Of a DNA stretch of 64,000 bases, positions 21,798 through 33,810 are shown one piece after another. Every line of letters starts with the position of its first letter. Positions within the stretch are counted from its first letter, which is position 1. Origin of the DNA: Emmonsiellopsis sp. PD_33 (taxonomy: Eukaryota > Ascomycota > Eurotiomycetes > Onygenales > Ajellomycetaceae); contig JANTQF010000002.1 in NCBI GenBank assembly GCA_032988165.1, forward strand, positions 186,001 through 250,000, given 5' to 3'. Made by a program: the position numbers and the translations under genes. The notes under the pieces are model-generated. The model made no database searches, was not told the origin of the DNA, and saw only the letters and a program-made list of their open reading frames with translations.

Positions 21798-24144
21798 TAT
21801 AGAATTAGAATATTACTGGTGTGTTTGTAAGTTCAAAGGGGACCACTTGATATTTAAAATAGTTATAGTATGTTTAGAAAGCTGTTTTCCACTCATCATC
21901 TTTATGTATGTACAGTTAGTGATACACATTATAGAGATTTAACTGTAAGTAAACCTTTATGCCAGCCAGCCTATCAATTATTTTGCTGATTAAGGGAAGA
22001 GGATATTAATTCTTTATACTGATAATATTAAGCTTATAATAGTCTATATAAAGGTGTATGATTCTATCTTTTTTTGGGATGAAAAATATCAGTACATCTA
22101 CAGGGCTTTTCAATGAGCATATCTATCTTTTTTCCAGACTAGATTTCAGGTATTCATGCAGCACCTTTAGTTCTTTAATAGAGAGATTATAGATTGATTG
22201 ATAGAAAAGTTCTTTTTCAGATATTAAATTGATTGGATGATCATGTTGTACATGTTCTGGAAGTAGTCCTGCTACAGTTTCTAAGAAAATATCTTTATAT
22301 TTATAATAGACTTCTAGTATTACTAGCTCTCTATCTAGAACTACACTGAACAGAGCAATCAGTTCATCCCCTTCTAATTGATGTAGGTAGATAATATAAG
22401 CTATGCATCTAACTCTAATCATTATATTTACCTGTTTCATGATGATGATCTCAACATTATTAATGTACAATATATGATATATTCAGTGTGATTTTAACTA
22501 TCAGATGTTAGGATTTATAATCTTGAGTCAGAGGAATCTCAGGATGACATTATAGCCTTTTATATCTATTACTTTAAAGTGAAAGCTCTGATCATAAGAG
22601 AGTCTCTTGTTATTAATTGCATGTGCATACATCTCATATCAGTTGTAGACTATAATCTAATATCTATTAATTATACTAATTCAGTGTGAATCTTTACTAT
22701 CTTTTTCAAGATATATTTTCATTTATTTCTGGCTGATAAAATTTACTTCTATACTTAAGTTGATAAGTGCCCAGATAATAACTAATCCTTAGAGAGTTTC
22801 TAGTCATATCTTAATCATCATTACTTCTTTACTATACTTCTATTCTATCTTATCTACTCTCAGCACTACAGTAGTGCTCAGCACTGAGAGATCTAGTTTT
22901 TTGACTTATACTTCTTCATGCACTTTTTGGGATGAAGTTCTCAGTAGTTGTTAGAGATGTAGCCTATTTTATTACAGTAAGAGCACTTGAGGTGAGAGAT
23001 GAACTTAGATTGTAAGAATTAACCTTTAAGTGTGCATTTTGGGGATTTTTCCCTTTTAAACTCCATTTTTGTCTGGGAATTGAAAGACTTCTTCTTGTGT
23101 GGTAGATTTACAGTGATTTCCTACTTGAATGAGAATAGTTTTTAGTTCTTATAATGCTACTCCATCTTGCATAGAAATGCTAATATCTCTTTATAATTCT
23201 TAAGATCTCCCTTCATTAGATGTATATAAATCTGGATTTCCTCTTAACAGCAATTCATCAGGTTGGAACTGCACTGTTCCTTCTGGATCTTATAGAATAG
23301 ATATTTCTTCAGATTGAGGAGATACTTAATGAAATCTCAGATAGATTGATTGTTTCATTATTGCATATCTATATATCTCTTGATTGATTACTATTAGAGT
23401 GCATCTGGATCCATGAGGTGTAGTTGTAACTGCATATAGAGATCTTCCCAGATGAGTAATGAATTCTCCAGATTTACTTTATAATTCTTATAGAAAGCAT
23501 CCTATTAGTAGAGAGGTTTCATGGTGAGCTTCTATGTAGCATTCTAAATGCAGTGTTTTTTGATAGTGTAATAGTCTTTATTATATTTAAATTTCATTTT
23601 GATTTGGATGATGAAATCTTCAAGCTCTGACATGCTTTTTTCTTGATATTTAGAGGATGTATCAACCTTTAGATAGGTAGTTTAGTAGGGTAGCTGGATT
23701 ATTTCTGTACAAGGCCTTTTTAAGGTTTGATTTTAAGTCATGATCTTCTTCTACACAATCAATACAGCTACCTTTTGATTTATTAATTCATCTTGTACTA
23801 GCTAGTCCTCTAATACCTTTATTATGTGCTCTACCTTTTAAATTTTTCATTGCATTTATAGCTCTTTGATGTATTCTTTAATTATATGTAGCTACACAGC
23901 AGGCAGATATGGGTCTTCATCATCTGACTCTTTATTACCTGCAGTTGATTTGTAGTCAGATTCCTGCAGAGGACCCTATGAAGATTCAAGTTGTAGTTTA
24001 TTATTACTGATTTCTTACTGTATAGAGAGGTTAGCATGCACTTGAGGGGTTCTCCTATAGTTATTTGTAGTCTTTTTATGAGTTATCTTGTTATTGTTTG
24101 TCTATTTCTAATAGATTATTTACTCAGAGGTGAGCAAACAGAAC
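21798..24144 (-). pseudogene. G1 gag-protease-RT, 5' half
   Basis: Minus-strand start of the G1 polyprotein. Gag begins near 24087. Its zinc knuckle lies near 22990-22950, reading CSYCNKIGYISNNY, a CCHC motif whose His and last Cys have become Tyr. The protease follows (about 22700-22480). An open stretch at 22470-22123 covers the protease-to-RT linker: AYIIYLHQLEGDELIALFSV, YYKYKDIF, LPEHVQHDHPINL, NLSIKELKVLHEYLKSSLEK. RT continues to the hAT insertion near 21798. Corresponds to 37390-39000 and 42100-44450 in the sister copies. Stops elsewhere throughout. Confidence 0.85.
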
Positions 24145-24463
24145 TGTAATGTCCAGCATTAAATATAAAGACTTTTTGATTTGAAAAGGCAGACTATGAG
24201 TTGTTGAACAGTGTGATGGAAATAGACAGGTAAAAATGTATGTATATTTCAAATATAGGGGTCATATAGTAATAGGACTATTTGTTGGTTCTTTTCATAA
24301 GAAACCTGCACAGCATATATATCAATAGCTAGCTACTAAGTGTGCACCATGTGTGCATTGCCAGGCACACTGTCAGGCACACTGCCAGGCCTGAGGTCCA
24401 AGATCTGAGGTTCAAGGGCGCAGTTGATCTATATGTGATGTGCAGTCTCCTTTACATGTTACA
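24145..24463 (-). repeat. G1 5' LTR
   Basis: 319 bp, TGTAATG...TTACA on the plus strand. It is followed by TCTAC (24464-24468), the second copy of the target duplication. It differs from the 3' LTR mostly by TG/CA alternatives, for instance TCTGGC against TCCAGC at the start, pointing to an ancestral CG at each. Confidence 0.93.
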
Positions 24464-24468
24464 TCTAC

Positions 24469-25670
24469 CATATAACTCAGGGAATGAGTTAGATTGAGAT
24501 AAGTATGAAGATTGAAATGAAAACTCAGAGAATTTATTGAAGTTAGTGCCTTCTCAGCTTTATAAAATATGTTCTATGGTTAAAGGATGCTTTAGAAGCC
24601 TAAATATAGAAGGTATTCAACATGAGAGGTTATATTCTTAGAGAAAAACTTTGCAGAATCTAATTGATATTAATATTAGTATCTTATCAAAAGAGGAAGA
24701 AAAGAAAATGCATCTTTAAAAATTAGAGAAGATTAATAAAGATAGAGCTTTATTAATATATTCAGATGGTTCAAAAAGTGAACAGGATGATATAGAAGCT
24801 GATTTAGCTTTCAAATATCCTAAAATGAACTCTAAGTATACTTTAGACTTCTGGAATCTAGGAAGGGAGTGTGAAGTTTTTGATGCAGAGCTTTTTACAA
24901 TTTAAAAGGCCTTTCTTCTGGCAGGAAAGATGGTTAGAGAAGATACTACTATTCAAAATGTATAGATCTTCTCTGATAGTCAAGCTACTTTAAAGAGACT
25001 CCAAAGAAATGAGATTCATAATGATCAAATGAATCTGAATACTATCTAAAAAGCTTTAAATCAGACTTTAAGGTTAAAATCTGATGTTCAATTTCATTTA
25101 CACTGGGTCCCAGCTCACATGGGGATACAGGGTAATGAAAAGGTAGATTTAGCAGCTAAGAATGGAGCTGAAAAACCTTTTTCTTCAGTGAAAACTGTGT
25201 CCTGATCATTTATTAAGAGAAGAATAAAAGAGATTTACCTTGATAAATGGACTGAGATATGAGATTCTCAGAGGAAAAGCTAGAGTTATACTGATTTAAG
25301 TCCAAAACCAAGATGGAAAGCTAGATTGATTAATTGTAAGAAGAAAATCTTCTCTTCTATTATTCAGTTAAAGCTTGAATATGGCTATTTCAAGTCATAT
25401 CTTAAAAGGTTTAGGGATAATTTGAATGATTTATGCTCATGTGGATTGATTGAGAATCCTTATTATTTATTAATAACTTGTTTATTATATAGTGATATAA
25501 AAGCTGAACTTCTTGAAAAGCATGGAATTAATTAAGTAAATATGGAGTTTCTATTTCAAACTGAGATAGGAATAAAGTATTTAATTGAGTTTCTTCAGGT
25601 AACTGGGATTGCTACCAGAGATTAAAGGCTAGAAGTAAATATTTAGAGGATGTCTTTTATTCTATATTTA
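24469..25670 (+). pseudogene. LINE ORF2 C-terminus: RNase H and tail, degraded
   Basis: Second part of the LINE protein, after G1. Residual RNase H removes RNA during second-strand synthesis. The four acidic positions are visible: ALLIYSDGSKS (24745-24780), EVFDAELF (24870-24895), IFSDSQATLKRL (24965-25000), then HWVPAHMGIQGNEKVDLAA (25100-25160). The open tail at 25326-25535 includes LCSCGLIENPYYLLITC, matching the Cys/His zinc-finger-like ending of Tad-type ORF2 proteins, usually C-x-C-x7-H-x4-C, with His now Tyr. About 8 stops at Gln, Arg or Trp positions. Frame is otherwise kept. Confidence 0.87.
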
Positions 25671-26056
25671 TAGGGAGAGTCCTGATTTATTGTTGAACTT
25701 TTCATTCTTTTATTTCTTTTCTTATATTTTCTTTTGAAGTCATTCTGACAGCTACTACAGCTATTTTCCTTAAAAAGTTTGTCTGTTTTTATCTGTTTTT
25801 ATACTCTTTAGTTTTTTCCTTATTTTTTTACACATTATCTATCTGAGATGAATGGTTTGAGAACTGTTATTTATAAAAAATGCAGTTTTAATAGCTTCTT
25901 TATTCTGGGCTGGAATTCTGTTATTGCAAGTTATAAATTGGGCCTATATACTAGATAGTTTGAGCTAGAAAATTCTAAGTTTATACTTAGGTAGGTGTCA
26001 TAGTCACTGACTGCCATACACCTTAAATGAAGAATAATAATAATAATAATTATAAT
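25671..26056 (+). other. LINE 3' untranslated region and (AAT)n tail
   Basis: Non-coding 3' region ending CACCTTAAATGAAGAATAAT and AAT repeats to about 26056. Simple trinucleotide tails of this form are typical of fungal Tad-clade LINEs. Family M sequence starts immediately after. Confidence 0.82.
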
Positions 26057-27300
26057 AGATGGCTCTTTATCTCTTCTGATTTTCTTCTAACTCTGAATAT
26101 AACTAGTTAAAGAAAATGTGCTAATTACTTATAATATCCTTAGAAAAATCACATTGCATGAATGAGACATGTACTCATTCCATCAGCAAAAAAACTAGAA
26201 GTTACTATAATAGCTCTATATAATGCTTTATGGAATCATTCAGTAGATAATTCATCAGAATTTAGTTTACTATGCCTGGTATGTTACTCTTTACTCAGAT
26301 CACCAGATATAGCTTATCTTCTACCCTTATTATATTAAGTTTATCAGGAAAGGGGATAGCACATTTTTCCAATATATTAATATTAATATTTAGTGCCTCA
26401 CTAAGGAGAATTATAGTACAAATATGATTCAAGGGTTTATCAGCTTAATAAATAAGGACCATACAAACTACACAACTGTGGTTCCTGGCATGCATTACTG
26501 TATCTCTAAGTGGAATTACTAACTTTATAGAAGAAGGTTTCTAGATGATAGAATCATTCAGAATGTCTCCCTATAGATACTTACTAATTAAGATTTGTAG
26601 GATTTCAAGACCATCTAGAAGATAGTTCTTTACAAGCAGGAAGATATATAAATCATCATGCTACACATTTCTCATGGGAGTATAGGTCTGGCTATCATAA
26701 AGTAGAGAATAATGCTTTTATGATTCATTGAGATTCAGAAAGATGGCAAGTCTTTAGAGGTTCTAAAAAGTAGTACATAAGAGTAGCTCTTATAGGTAAA
26801 TTAAGATCTTATATATAGACTTATAATACTTTCTAGTCTGCTCATTCTGTATAGTAGTATTTCTTATTACTTTTCTATCACTATAGCTGTGACAGGTCTT
26901 AGTGCACTTTCTGAGACTTTAATTGAATATTAGTAATAGGATGATTCTATGGTCCAGAGAGAGTAGTAAATTCTTTTTAGCCTGATACTTAATCAGCTAG
27001 CTAAAGATTATATTCTAGCCTGGTATAAGAGAATCATGGAGGCTGCAGTTCATACTTTCATAACTATAATAAAAACTGAGAAAGAGCTATTTAATAAGTA
27101 AAGTTTTTTTTACTATTATTATAATAACATTCCTCTTGATTCTATTATTAGTGATCATGCAGCTACAGAAGAGGATGCCATTAAAATTTCAATCTATAGC
27201 TGTGAGGAGACTGATATTAGTTAGCTGATTTAATTAATTATAATTTTCTGTCTCAGGGTCAGGAAATACTTCAATCAATTAGAGTCTGCTGTTTTACTAT
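26057..27300 (+). pseudogene. family M downstream ORF region (copy M1), unknown product
   Basis: Matches 52510-51285 of M2 at most positions, with substitutions spread as transitions. I cannot name the protein. Readable stretches in one frame include AGRYINHHATHFSWEYRSGY, YHKVENNAFMIH and SERWQVFRGS (26640-26770). Later parts are too damaged for a reliable frame. The match shows this region belonged to the family before both insertions and is not a separate insertion into M2. See the M2 entry at 51300-54038. Confidence 0.5.
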
Positions 27301-28260
27301 AGTTACTACCTTTACTATTATTAATGTATATTTATTTTCCTCATTATATTACCTGGCTTACTTTCTTTTGTGATTTTGATTTCTATCTCCTCTGTGCTGT
27401 GTTTTCTCAGTGCCTTCTTTATTTTCTTTTGTTTTCTATGTTTAATGTGCTGCTACTCTATATTTATTTTTCTTACTATATTTATTTTTCTTCTTATACT
27501 TACTTACTTGTATATATATTATGCCTTGTGTCTTCTGCTGCTAATTTTCATCTGCTATGTTTTTCCTCTCTCTCTCTCTATTTTTCCTTGTGTTCCTTTC
27601 ATCTTCATTATCTATACCACTCACCTCAATCTTCATTTGCCACCTCTTGCCAGCTACCCTGCTCATATAGAGTATATCTTTCCTTTATTACTAATTTACT
27701 CATTCATTCCTCTAGGCCTTGCTTCTACTCAGAGGTTTACACATTCTAGGGCCTTACTCTGCTCTCTCCTCATCTAAAAACCTCTTACTGATTCTATTTT
27801 AGCTCCTGTCTTCATCTCTGATTATAAAGGCTGCTGCCCTACAATTCCATGGTTCAAGCTATTAATGAATTATACTATCTAGGCCTCTATTTAAATATAT
27901 TAGCTATATTTACTATAGCTCAGAAAGGGTTTTACTGTTTCTGACTTACCCATTCATCTCTGACTCTACCTTTCTGCCTTGAAGTGGCTGCTTTCTTGCA
28001 AATAGATAATCCAACACAGTGTATAGCTGTTTACTGGCTGACTTCAGAACAATATAGTCAGATTGATTTTAGAATAATATATTCAGAGCTACTGCCCTTA
28101 CTGCAAAATAGGTTAATTTTGAGATAATATATTCAGAGCCACTGCTTTCACTGCAAAACTGGTTAATTTTAGAATAATATATTCAGATTTACTGCTCCTG
28201 CCACAAAAGCTGAGCCATTCTTTTATTTACTGAGTTAATAAATCAAGAGGAGGAGAGATA
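27301..28260 (+). other. family M long 3' region, T-rich
   Basis: About 950 bp without a credible gene. Two overlapping open frames (27324-27749 and 27370-27777) encode only runs of Leu, Phe, Tyr and Ser. That is what T-rich, C-to-T mutated DNA gives, and the frame is not conserved with M2. Near the end is a 50-bp tandem repeat, then the polypurine tract. Confidence 0.65.
28066..28205 (+). repeat. 50-bp tandem repeat next to the M1 polypurine tract
   Basis: Starts at 28066, 28116 and 28166, each beginning ATTTTAGAATAATATATTCAG or a near copy. M2 has two units at the equivalent place (about 40845-40945). Confidence 0.82.
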
Positions 28261-28576
28261 TGTGATGGGGATCTACCATCAGATTGGGTCAATTTTTTAC
28301 TGAGACTTTTCACTATTAAGTATAGCTATAAAGATAGATATTTTCTTTTTATTGCAAGATATCATCTGTTCATTCAGAAATTACTTATGCCTGTGCTTAT
28401 ATTTTTAAGATAAATTCTTTGTTTCTTTTATGTTACCTCATCATTCTATTACTGTGTTGTTTTATACTATAGATTATTAATATACTCCTTCACTTCAACA
28501 TTAATATTAATTCTTTTCTCATATTTGCTGCTACTTTACTTAGTACTATCTAACATATACACTTCATCCTCATTTT
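28261..28576 (+). repeat. M1 3' LTR
   Basis: Begins TGTGATGGGGATCTACC directly after a purine tract. It ends CATTTT where family G sequence resumes. Same sequence as the M2 LTRs at 40453-40770 and 61369-61686. Length 316 bp. Confidence 0.85.
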
Positions 28577-30245
28577 AATATATTCAGTGTAATTTCAACC
28601 ATCAGATGTTAAGATCCACAGCCTTGAACTAGGAAAATCTTAGAATGACATTGTAATCTTTTATATCCACTACTTTAAAGTAAAAGCTCTAATTGTGAGA
28701 GAGTCTCTTATCATTAATTATATGTATGTACATCTCATGTTAGTCATAAATTATAACTCAGTGTTCATTAATTATGCTGATTCAGTATGAATCTTTACTG
28801 TCTTTTTTAAGATATATTTTTACTTATTTTTAGCTGATAAAATTTACTTCTGTGCTTAAGTCAATAAATGCCTAGATAATAACTAACTTTTGAGGAGTCT
28901 CTAGTTATATCTTAATTATCATTATTTCTTTATTATGCCTCTATCCTATCTCATTTACTCTTAGTATTATAGTAGTACTCAGCACTGAAAGATCTAGTTT
29001 TTTAATTCACACTTCTTTATGTGCTTTTCAGAATGAAGCTCTCAGTAGTCATCAAAAATATAGCCTAATTTATTGTAGTGAGAGTATTTAGAGTAAGAGA
29101 TGAACTTGAGTTATAAGGATCAGTCTCTAAGTATGTAGTTTAGAGATTTTTTCCTTTTAAAATCTATTTTTATTTAGGAATTAAAAGACTTCTTCTTGCA
29201 TGGTAGATTTGCAGTAATTTCTTACTTAAATGAGAATAGTTTTTAGTTCTTATAATACTACTTTATTTTATATAGAAATACTAATATTTCTTTATAATTT
29301 TTAGAGTCTCTCTTCATTAGGTGTGTATGAATCTGAATTTCCTCTTAATAATAATTTATTAGGTTAGAACTACATTATTTCTTCTAGATCTTATAGGGTA
29401 AGTATTTCTTCAGATTGAGGAGATACTTAGTAAAATTTCAGATAGATTGATTGTTTCATTATCATATATTCATGTATTTTTTGATTAATTATCATTAAAG
29501 TGCATCTAAATTCATAAGATATAGTTGTAACTACATATAGAGATCTTTTCAGATAAGTAATGAATTCTCCAGATTTACTTTATAATTCTTATGGAAAGTA
29601 TTTTATTAGTAGAGAGGTTTTATAGCAAGCTTTTATATAGCATTCTAAATGTAGTGTTTTTTAATGATATAATAATCTTCATTACATTTAAATTTTATTT
29701 TAATTTAGATGATGAAATCTTCAAGCTTTAATATACTTTTTTCTTAATATTTAGAGGATGTATCAACCTTTAGATAGGTAGTTTAGTAAGATAACTAGGT
29801 TATTTCTATATAAGATCTTTTTAAGGTTTGATTTTGAGTTATAATTTTCTCCTGTATAATTAGTATAGCTACCTCTTAATTTATTAATTCATCTTGTACT
29901 AGCTAGTCCTCTAGTACCTTCATTATGCACTCTACCTTTTAGATTTTTTATTATATCTATAGCTTTTTAATGCATTCTTCAATTACATGTAGCTGCATAG
30001 CAGGTAGGTATGGGTCTTTATTATCTGACCCTTTATTATTTATAGTTGATTTATGGTTGAATTTCTATAAAGAATTTTGTAGAGGTTTGAGTTGTAGTTC
30101 ATCATCACTAATCTCTTACTATATAGAGGAGTTAGCATACACTTAAGAGGTTTCCCTACATTTATTTATAGTCTTTTTATAAGCTATCTTATTATTATTT
30201 GTCTATTTCTAATAGACTGTTCACTCAGGGGTGAGCAAATAGAAC
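28577..30245 (-). pseudogene. G4 gag, degraded
   Basis: Minus-strand Gag and beginning of protease. The frame runs as in G1 (gag start near 30190, zinc knuckle near 29080-29040), with additional C-to-T or G-to-A changes. This copy is among the most AT-rich of the family G copies, with stops every few codons, so it has probably been mutated longer than G2 or G1. No other gene in this stretch. Confidence 0.8.
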
Positions 30246-30561
30246 TGTAATGTCTAGCATCAGATATAAGACTTTAATTTGAAAAGGTAGAATATGAGTC
30301 ATTAAATAGTGTGATGAGAATAAATAGGTAAAAATGTATATATATTTTAAATATAGAGGTTATATAGTAATAGGACTGTTTACTAGTTCTTTTCATAAGA
30401 AACCTACACAGTATATATATTAATAGCTAGCTACTAAGTGTGCACCATGTGCATATTGTCAGGTGCACTGCTAGGTGCACTGCCAGGCCTGAGGTTCAAA
30501 ATCTGAGATCTGAGAGCATAGTTGATTTATATATAATATATGATCTTCTTTACATATTATA
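30246..30561 (-). repeat. G4 5' LTR
   Basis: 316 bp, TGTAATGTCTAGC to ATATTATA. The terminal TTACA is mutated to TTATA. Joined directly to G5 sequence. Confidence 0.88.
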
Positions 30562-30985
30562 CATATCAGCCTTAATGATTAAATGGCAGACATACTCTTT
30601 ATATCATTTCAATAAGTATAGACTCTCAGTAGATTTTTTTTAGTACTTATTCTCTTCCTCCTCAGCATTCTTATTATCATTATTATTCTTATTATTCCTA
30701 TTTTTATTATTTTTATTTTTATCTTTATTCTTATCATCATTATTATCCTTCAGAGTTTATATAGCAAGCTGTATAAAATCTCCAGCTAACTAAGTAACAG
30801 GCATCAGAGTAATAGGGGTAGAAGTAGAATAGATTAGAATAATAAAAAATATAGAAGCAGATAGATAGCTAAGTATGCAGGGAGAAATAATAATAATAAA
30901 AAATAATATAGAAATATATATAGAAGAGAGATTATAAGAGAAGATAAAAGAAAAATCCTTATAATAGGAAAGTGTAGCTAGAAAG
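30562..30985 (-). pseudogene. family G antisense accessory gene, N-terminal part (G5)
   Basis: Minus-strand remnant of the accessory gene described at 12440. The Cys-cluster half was removed or separated when G4 inserted. The Asp/Lys/Asn tract is visible as the ATTATTATCATT-rich stretch at 30660-30760 and the conserved Gln-Leu-Ala segment at about 30760-30800. A Ser/Thr N-terminus follows to 30985. Heavily mutated. It shows that the gene was present before the copy was broken. Confidence 0.5.
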
Positions 30986-31852
30986 AGACATAATAGAGTT
31001 TAAGGACTCTAAGGTAGAAAAGCACTATACAGAGAGGTAGTCAGCTCTATAAGAGAGTTAGAAAAAAAGAGAGAGCTTAATAGCATACATCCTCCATACA
31101 TATAGAATGATGTGGAAGTTTAGGAGACTATTTTAAATTAATATTTTTTATTTCAGACTATTAAAATACACTTATTAGTAATTTCTATGATATGATACCT
31201 TAATAATATGAAAGAAGTAAAGAAAAGTAGTATATTATACTTAGATAATATCATGCAACTATAACATGTAAAAAGTAAAATAATCATCTAACTATATAAA
31301 TGCACATCTAAACTGAGTAATTTAAAATAAAGTGCAACTAATGTGTAAAATATTTATAAACTAGTGGAAGATATTATAGATGCTCAGATAAGAGGATATT
31401 ATACTAAAGTAAATAATAAGTAGAATAATAGATCAAATCATAATGCTAATATTTAATAAAGAAAATAAAAAAAATATAGTAAAGTAGAGAATATATATAT
31501 TTATAAATATACTAGATTATTATATATTAAATTATTTACCTATCATTACTCAGATGTCTAATTATGAAAAACAAACATTAACTACATTACATACTAAATT
31601 ATCTAGTAATAAAATTGCTGATTTTATAATATAATTAGTCTGTAGAATATAGAACTATCTGACTATAACAATCTAAACCTTCTATTAAATATAATAATTT
31701 AAATCTTTTATAAAGTATAATAATTTAAATTTTTTATAAGTATAATAATTTAAATCTTCTATAATATATATCACATATCAGCCTAATTCTTCAGCTAGAA
31801 CATAGAAAATTTATGAATTCACTAAAGATTAGCTTCTAAAGGAAGAGGTAGT
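30986..31852. other. G5 3' non-coding region
   Basis: Equivalent of 11660-12440 in G1, inverted. Contains a repeated ATAATTTAAATCTTTTATAA motif at 31685-31765 that corresponds to the GTAGAAGGTTTAG series in G1. Ends in GGAAGAGGTAG, the mutated polypurine tract. Confidence 0.65.
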
Positions 31853-31874
31853 TATAATATATAAAGAAGACTAC

Positions 31875-32193
31875 TGTAATGTCTGGCATCAAATATAAAG
31901 GCTTTTTGATTCAAAAAGGTGGACTATGAGTCATTGAACAGTGTGATAGGAATAGACAGGTAAAAATGTATGTATATTTCAAATGTAGGGGTCATATAGT
32001 AATAGGACTGTTTGCTGGCTCTTTTCATAAGAAACCTATGCAGCATATATATTAATAGCTAGCTACTAAGTGCACACCATGTGTGCATTGCCAGGCACAC
32101 TGTCAGACACACTGCCAGGCCCAAGATCTGAGATCTAAGGTCCAAGGGTGCAGTTAATCTACATGTGATGTGTGATCTCCTTTACATATTATA
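31875..32193 (-). repeat. G2 3' LTR
   Basis: 319 bp. Followed on the plus strand by TAACTGCCCCCCTTTTTAGG, the complement of the polypurine tract. Confidence 0.93.
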
Positions 32194-33000
32194 ACTGCCC
32201 CCCTTTTTAGGAGCTAGCCTCCAGTGGATTCATGGATTTTCTGTGTCATAGCTGAAGAATCAGGCTAATATGTGATGCACATTGTAGAAGGTTCAGGCCA
32301 TTACATATTATAGAAGATTTGGGCTGTTACACATTATAGAAGATTTAGATTATTATGATTAGATAGTTCTATATTCTGCAGGCTAATCATATTGTAGGAA
32401 TCAGTGATTTTATTGCTAGATGATTTAGCATATAGTACAGTTAATATTTGTTTTCCATAATCAGATGCCTGAGTAATAATAGGTAGATAATTTAATGTGC
32501 AGCTATAAATATATATATTCTCTACTTTATTGTATTTTTTTATTTTCTCTATTAAATATCAGCATCATAATTTGATTCACCATCCTACTCATTATCTACT
32601 CTAGTATAATATCTTCTTATCTGAGCATCTATAATGTCTTCTACTAGTTTATGAATGCTTTGTGCATTAGTTACACTTCATTTTTGAATTACCTGACCTG
32701 AATGCATATCTGCACAGTTGAATGATTATTTTACTTTTCATATGTTACAGCTACATAGTATTATCTGAGTATAATATACTACTTTTCTTTGCTTCTTTCA
32801 TATCATTGAGGTATTATGTCATAGAAATTGCTAACAGGTGTACTTTAGTAATCTGAAACAAAAAATATCAATTTAAAATAGCCCTCTAAACTCTCACATC
32901 ATCATGTGTGTATAGAGAGCATATGCTATTAAGCTCTCTCTCCTCTCTCAACCTTCTTATAGGGCTAGCTACTCCTCTGTACAGTACTCTCTTACTTCAG
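32194..33000. other. G2 3' non-coding region
   Basis: Same region as 11660-12439 in G1. No frame. Candidate promoter region of the antisense gene. Confidence 0.55.
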
Positions 33001-33009
33001 GGTTCTTAA

Positions 33010-33810
33010 ACTTCATTACATCTCTCTTCAGCTATATCCTCTTATTATAGAGATTCCTCTTTTATCTTCTCCTGCAGCCTCCTTTCTGCATGCACCTCTA
33101 TACTGTCTTTTGTTACTATTATCTCTCCCTACATGCCCAGCCATTCATTCATCTCTGTACTCCTCATCATCTCAGTCTGTCCTGCTCTTACTCCCACTAC
33201 CCTGACACCTACTACCTAGTTAGCCAGAGATTTTATGCAGCTCACCACACAGGCCCTGAAGAATAATAGCAATGATAAGGATAAGGACAAGGATAAGGAG
33301 GATAAGGATGAGGATGATGATGATGATGATGATAATAAGAAAGCTGAGAAGAAGAAGAATAAGCACTGAGAGAGATCCATCAAGGGCCTGCACTTACTGA
33401 AATAATGTAGAGAGTGTGTTCACTATCTAACCATTAAAGCTGGTATGAAGGTATTTTATTACCCTCTCAAGGGTTTACATGCAACTTACTATTTTTAGTA
33501 TGCATAGTATCATCATCACTGCAAAATAGTAAGTTTTCTCACAGTTTAATTTGAAAAAAACTAATTACTAACTGCACTGTAGGTTCCCATTAATGTATAT
33601 GTAGATGCTATAGAGTTAATCAACACAGCTGAGCAATTAAATCACTTTAAGAATCTATTAGATAAGTCTGAGTACACTGACACAATGCAGCTGCTCCTCA
33701 GAATTCAGCAGTGATGAGGCCAAGCAGTCATTTGATATAAAAAAGTGTTGGAGAAGGTAGAGAGGTTATTTGATGTCATTCTGATTCTTTATGTAAGTGC
33801 AATTATCCCA
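33010..33810 (+). pseudogene. family G antisense accessory gene, clearest copy (G2)
   Basis: Best copy for reading the gene. Ser/Thr/Leu-rich N-terminus (33010-33230), then ARDFMQLTTQALKNN (33225-33270), an acidic/basic tract with DDDDDDD from (GAT)n (33270-33365), then the Cys cluster: CREC at 33406-33417, TIKAGMKVFYYPLKG, then Cys positions to HHHCK at 33528. An intron at 33529-33582 starts GTAAGT, contains TACTAACTG and ends CACTGTAG; splicing is in phase 0 and joins CKI to VPINVYVDAIELINTAE. The helical tail reads LDKSEYTDTMQLLLRI and KVLEKVERLFDV to about 33785. Stops (TGA, TAG) remain. Convergent with pol, whose chromodomain ends near 34010. Possibly a small zinc-binding protein; role unknown. 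Confidence 0.65.

Larger units (their letters stand above)
11342..24463 (-). mobile_element. G1: complete Ty3/gypsy chromovirus (family G) with nested hAT
   Basis: Bounded by LTRs at 11342-11659 (3') and 24145-24463 (5') and flanked by TCTAC duplications. On the minus strand: 5' LTR, Gag, protease, reverse transcriptase, RNase H, integrase, chromodomain, antisense accessory gene, polypurine tract, 3' LTR. Removing the hAT at 16198-21789 leaves about 7.5 kb, matching complete copy G2. Every frame has stops. Confidence 0.92.
9091..26056 (+). mobile_element. Tad-like LINE retrotransposon, interrupted by element G1
   Basis: Two parts, about 9091-11341 and 24469-26056, read as one LINE on the plus strand once G1 and one copy of its TCTAC duplication are removed. 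Order: reverse transcriptase, then a cellular-type RNase H, a zinc-finger-like Cys segment, and a 3' end with CACCTTAAATGAAGAATAAT and (AAT)n. No apurinic endonuclease is recognisable upstream of the reverse transcriptase, so the copy is probably 5'-truncated, as LINEs often are. Its 3' tail abuts family M sequence, so it inserted into copy M1. Confidence 0.85.
26057..28576 (+). mobile_element. M1: 3' part of a family M Ty3/gypsy element
   Basis: Colinear with the complete M2 copy read on the minus strand (52510 to 51285, then 41782 to 40453). Holds the end of the unknown downstream ORF region, a long T-rich 3' region, a polypurine tract (AAGAGGAGGAGAGATA at 28245-28260) and the 3' LTR. The left end is cut at the LINE tail; the rest of M1 is not recognisable to the left of the LINE. 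The right end enters G4, so M1 inserted there. Confidence 0.82.
28577..30561 (-). mobile_element. G4: 5' part of a family G element
   Basis: 5' LTR (30246-30561), Gag and start of protease; corresponds to 22480-24463 of G1. The left end is the M1 insertion point. The bases after its LTR, CATAT, correspond to CACAC at the same place in G3 (49711-49720), so G4 inserted inside copy G5. Confidence 0.85.

Noticed and set aside
27324..27777. Open frames encoding hydrophobic, Leu/Phe/Tyr-rich peptides that look like membrane proteins
   Set aside because: The DNA is T-rich through mutation; the two frames overlap, and the matching region of M2 (41229-41726) does not conserve the frame or length.
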